Assembly (NCBI GenBank): GCA_042218715.1
Contig: JBDGQU010000190.1
Location: 1 to 8,682 of the forward strand
Reading direction: 5' to 3'
Source: JAGXLP01 sp042218715
Lineage (GTDB): Bacteria > Bipolaricaulota > Bipolaricaulia > M55B111
DNA: 8,682 bases
This document shows, in pieces, positions 5,934-8,682 of the stretch (position 1 is its first letter; each line of letters starts with the position of its first letter). The translations under genes and the position numbers were made by a program. Below the pieces are notes generated by a model. That model was not told where the DNA came from. It saw nothing but the letters and a program-made list of their open reading frames with translations, and ran no database searches.

Positions 5934-6446
5934 TCAACTTGATAATTCCCTTACCTCGGCCTCCATTTCGTTAAGATCAACTAATCCAACAGTTGACCTA
6001 CCCGACATCCAGCCGCCTATCTCTCCGGGATTAACCACCAGGGGTTCGCCATCCCTAACATCTACCTCGTGAGTGTGACCATAAACTATTAAATCGGGAA
6101 CTGAACTGCTCTCCATAACTTCGAGTAACCTCGGTTCGTGCATCAGTAAAATCGTTCGCTGGTCAAAATCAATTCGATGTGGGCCTTGCTCTATTCTTCC
6201 CACACCGTCTTCGTCAAACCTGCTACGGAGAAAAATCCTGTCCCCATCGTTATTCCCAAATACTCCAACCAGATCGGACTCCAGCTCCGCCAGGGGACCG
6301 GCGGCAAGAGGTGATATAAAGTCCCCTGCGTGTAAGACTAGATCCACTTCTTCCAGGTTAAACAAATCGACAGCCTTTGCCAGAGCTTCCATATTGTCGT
6401 GACTGTCCGCAATTAACCCAATAGTCTCTACTTTCTCCTCACTCAT
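5934..6446 (-). CDS. YfcE/MJ0936-type metallophosphoesterase
   Basis: This is a cytoplasmic calcineurin-like phosphoesterase of 170 residues using two metal ions to cleave phosphodiesters or phosphomonoesters; the natural substrate of the family is unknown. The full metal-binding set is visible: D14-S-H16, D42 in HAGD, N65 in GNN, H103 in LMHE, and H124-T-H126 in GHTH. The length matches the family. The protein is very acidic, with about 36 D/E against 12 K/R. ATG 6446 is preceded by GGTGA (6451-6455) at four bases. It follows the cyclase gene on the same strand after a 65-base gap, so it may be co-transcribed, but nothing links it to hopanoid synthesis. It converges on uppP with 55 bases between and no obvious terminator. 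Confidence 0.88.
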   Translation of the reverse strand: MSEEKVETIGLIADSHDNMEALAKAVDLFNLEEVDLVLHAGDFISPLAAGPLAELESDLVGVFGNNDGDRIFLRSRFDEDGVGRIEQGPHRIDFDQRTILLMHEPRLLEVMESSSVPDLIVYGHTHEVDVRDGEPLVVNPGEIGGWMSGRSTVGLVDLNEMEAEVRELSS

Positions 6447-6511
6447 CTTATCACCATCGACGAATTACCCGTTCTTTAACCACAGTCATAGTTTAGCCCT
6501 TTGCGAAGTAC

Positions 6512-8422
6512 TTATTCGGCGCTGAGAGCACGTCGGTAACGCCCTAAAGCCAGTAGTGGGAAATAATGACGATAGAGAACGTAACCTATATAGAAATCTC
6601 CCGGGAAGCCCGTTCCGGTATAATTTTTCTCTTCCCAGGTACCCTCTTCGGTCTGTTTCTCCAGGAGGTACTCTACTCCCCTTTTCGTAGCAGGATCGTC
6701 TATCTCGTCAGCGGCGATCAAACTAATTAGAGACCAGGCGGTTTGCGAAGGTGTACTCTCACCTTCGCCTGCTAGCTCGGGGTTTGAGTAAGACTCTACC
6801 GTCTCTCCCCAGCCTCCGTCATCGTTCTGATGTTCTTTTATCCACTCCACCGCCTTGCGGATATACGGCTTAGACATATCCTCGTCTAGTTCGGCCAGAG
6901 CTGGCAGGACCGATCCGGTTCCGTAAATATAATTTACACCCCAGCGACCGAACCAGGAACCGTCGTCGTTTTGCTTTTCCCGGATAAAATCATAGCCTCT
7001 CTTGACCGGTTCGTCGGATAGATCAAATCCCAATCTTCCCATCATTTCGAGTATGTGGGCAGTAACATCTACGGTAGGAGGATCGATTATCGCCCCAAAG
7101 TCGGCAAACGGTATTTCGTAAAGCAGCTCATTATCGTTGTCTACGTCGAAAGCCCCCCAGCCACCGTTGGAAGATTGCATGGCTAACAACCACTGGACAC
7201 CCCTATCAATTGCCTCCATCTTATCCTGCTTGCGTCGGGACAACTCTATTTCGTCGAGAGCGATTATAACTTCCGCGGTGTCGTCGGTATCGGGGTAGTT
7301 TTCGTTTGCAAATTCAAACGCCCAGCCTCCGGGCTCAACGTCTTCCACGTCTATAGCCCAGTCCCCCTTTTCTCTTATTTCCTGGTCCAACAACCATCTA
7401 CCCGCCCTGTCCAGGCGTTCGTGATCCGGACGAACACCGGATTCGACAAGGGAGATAATCCCCCAAGCGGTGTCCCAGCCCGGAGAAACGCAGGCCTGGA
7501 GCTTCCATTCGTCTCCTTCTTCTTTGGAAAAAGAACCAAGGCCCTCGATTCCTTTTCTCATGACAGGATCATCCAGGTCATAGCCCAGAATGTAAAGAGC
7601 AAGTAAAGAGTAGACCCAGGGTGGTTGAATACCACCCCAGCTCCCGTCAGCTTCCTGTCGTTCAAGTATCCACTCTTCGCATTTTTTTATTGCAGTCTCT
7701 CTACCCGGTTGCCAGGGTAATTTATGATAGTATTTCAGCGCATCGTCAGCTATCTGGAATAATTTACCCCAGGAGAAGAGCGAATACGTCTCAGAGTCTT
7801 CGTCAACAGAACCGTCCCAGTCCTTCGGGAACAATTCCGACATTTGTTTTTCCTCCGGTAGTTCGTGGACAGGCCGCTTACTCATTACTATTAACAGAGG
7901 TACGATCGTCCCTCTAGCCCAGGAAGCGAATTCGTATATATTTATCGGAAACCAATCGGGAAAGAATATTAACTCAGGGGGCATGGCCGGCACCTCATCC
8001 CAATCCCATATTCCGAACAGGCTAAGCCAGATCTTCGTGAACACTCTTGTTTCAGGTATCCCACCCCGGTCCATTATAAATTCTCTGGCTTTTGTCAGTT
8101 CTTCTCCATTTGCCGGTTCATCAGCGAGTCTGAGTGCAAAATAACATTCAACCGTCGTAGATAAATTTCCCTTTCCGTTGGGGAAAATATTCCAGGATCC
8201 GTCGTCAAGTTGCTTCCTTTTCAGGTAATTCACAATCTTTTCCCACTGCTCTTCTTCCTGGATCCCGAGAAATTCCGTAAGCATCAAGTGCTCAGCTTCC
8301 ATCGTTGCGTTGCTCTTGAAATCCCCCTGCCAATATCCCTCTTCTTCCTGTATCTCAAAAAGATAATCCTGTGCGTTAGTTATTACCTTATCTAACTTGC
8401 CACGTGTCTCGATCTTTTCCAA
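6512..8422 (-). CDS. shc: Squalene-hopene cyclase
   Basis: The enzyme cyclises squalene to the pentacyclic hopene or diplopterol at the membrane, the key step of hopanoid synthesis. The 636-residue length is typical. The catalytic DxDD motif is DTDD (378-381), with D380 as the likely proton donor. The partner His is H456 in DVTAH. Other active-site positions known from the Alicyclobacillus enzyme are kept: W316 and D317, F369, W494, Y500 and the C-terminal GFPGDFYIGYVLYRH (605-619). F425 stands where Alicyclobacillus has Tyr, a substitution I recall as common. About eight QW-type repeats end near residues 31, 77, 262, 355, 422, 490, 538 and 596. The start is TTG, with GGAGGT (8431-8436) eight bases upstream. 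The protein is acidic. No squalene synthesis gene is in the window. Confidence 0.96.
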   Translation of the reverse strand: MEKIETRGKLDKVITNAQDYLFEIQEEEGYWQGDFKSNATMEAEHLMLTEFLGIQEEEQWEKIVNYLKRKQLDDGSWNIFPNGKGNLSTTVECYFALRLADEPANGEELTKAREFIMDRGGIPETRVFTKIWLSLFGIWDWDEVPAMPPELIFFPDWFPINIYEFASWARGTIVPLLIVMSKRPVHELPEEKQMSELFPKDWDGSVDEDSETYSLFSWGKLFQIADDALKYYHKLPWQPGRETAIKKCEEWILERQEADGSWGGIQPPWVYSLLALYILGYDLDDPVMRKGIEGLGSFSKEEGDEWKLQACVSPGWDTAWGIISLVESGVRPDHERLDRAGRWLLDQEIREKGDWAIDVEDVEPGGWAFEFANENYPDTDDTAEVIIALDEIELSRRKQDKMEAIDRGVQWLLAMQSSNGGWGAFDVDNDNELLYEIPFADFGAIIDPPTVDVTAHILEMMGRLGFDLSDEPVKRGYDFIREKQNDDGSWFGRWGVNYIYGTGSVLPALAELDEDMSKPYIRKAVEWIKEHQNDDGGWGETVESYSNPELAGEGESTPSQTAWSLISLIAADEIDDPATKRGVEYLLEKQTEEGTWEEKNYTGTGFPGDFYIGYVLYRHYFPLLALGRYRRALSAE

Positions 8423-8430
8423 AACAATTT

Positions 8431-8436
8431 ACCTCC
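8431..8436 (-). promoter_or_regulatory. Ribosome binding site supporting a TTG start
   Basis: GGAGGT on the minus strand is a full Shine-Dalgarno match eight bases before the TTG at 8422. It justifies choosing this rare start codon for the cyclase. No in-frame ATG occurs until residue 41, inside the conserved N-terminal domain. Confidence 0.75.
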
Positions 8437-8508
8437 AGTATCAGCTTATCCACCTAAATGGAATAAATTCTTCCGTAATCAATACTTTAATAACCCGAAT
8501 TTCAATTA

Positions 8509-8537
8509 ATAATTAGAATAACGGAGAGAAATTTCAA
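8509..8537 (-). promoter_or_regulatory. Possible promoter of the cyclase gene
   Basis: On the minus strand TTGAAA (8532-8537) and AATTAT (8509-8514) lie 17 bases apart, matching the consensus at five and four of six positions. The predicted leader is about 80 bases. The surrounding 8423-8682 is AT-rich and holds no gene, so this is only the best of several weak matches. Confidence 0.25.
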
Positions 8538-8645
8538 GTTATTTGGATTGACAACCTTTTCCTTTTTACTTGTCCGAACTTAACTTTAGGGACCTCATTC
8601 TTTCTCGTTCCTTTCCCACTATATTAAATCCAGGCGGAAATTCAG

Positions 8646-8677
8646 AAAAGGCAACTTGATTTTATTTTCTAAACCCA
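8646..8677 (+). repeat. Copy 2 of an imperfect intergenic repeat (partner at 541-573)
   Basis: This copy ends close to the window edge, so it cannot be seen whether a hairpin follows it as at 568-608. Shared blocks with copy 1 are aaaag, caactt, attttat and ccca. The similarity is modest and could be compositional. Confidence 0.3.
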
Positions 8678-8682
8678 ATTTT

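Noticed and set aside
7421..7917. Plus-strand reading frames of 61 and 98 codons inside the cyclase
   Set aside because: They are shadows of a strongly conserved gene on the other strand.

Overview
The window is bacterial chromosome. It holds seven protein-coding genes on two strands and two long gene-free stretches rich in inverted repeats. All seven genes belong to recognisable families: rsmD, a HAD hydrolase, a COG2509-type flavoprotein, gltX, uppP, a YfcE-type phosphoesterase and a squalene-hopene cyclase. UppP (undecaprenyl-PP recycling), a bacterial glutamyl-tRNA synthetase and strong Shine-Dalgarno sequences point to Bacteria rather than Archaea. Several proteins are very acidic; the phosphoesterase has about 36 D/E against 12 K/R in 170 residues. 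This suggests a salt-adapted organism, but it is an inference and I cannot name the lineage.

Layout. 1-656 has no convincing gene but several hairpins, including a perfect 16-bp inverted repeat (108-123/212-227) and a 13-bp stem (568-580/596-608). 657-1211 (-) is a divergent rsmD-like methyltransferase whose catalytic D/N-PPY motif reads GPPY. 1212-1663 is the region between divergent genes; it holds a possible rsmD promoter and two GC-rich hairpins that share a 9-mer. 1664-5878 (+) is a tight block of four genes, HAD hydrolase, FAD oxidoreductase, gltX and uppP, with overlaps or gaps of only a few bases, so very likely one operon. Facing it on the minus strand is a second block, squalene-hopene cyclase (6512-8422) followed by a YfcE-type metallophosphoesterase (5934-6446). 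8423-8682 is the AT-rich upstream region of the cyclase.

How the genes work together. RsmD and GltX serve translation. UppP and the cyclase act on polyprenoid envelope lipids: UppP recycles the peptidoglycan carrier lipid, and the cyclase makes hopanoids that order membranes. The HAD hydrolase, the flavoprotein and the phosphoesterase have no firm substrate. No squalene synthesis gene is visible, so squalene supply must be encoded elsewhere.

Most worth a second look: the structured gene-free region at 80-610 as a possible noncoding RNA or RNAs, the altered catalytic motif in RsmD, the GltX that lacks roughly 35-45 residues of its acceptor-domain insert, and the terminator-like hairpin lying between two divergent genes.
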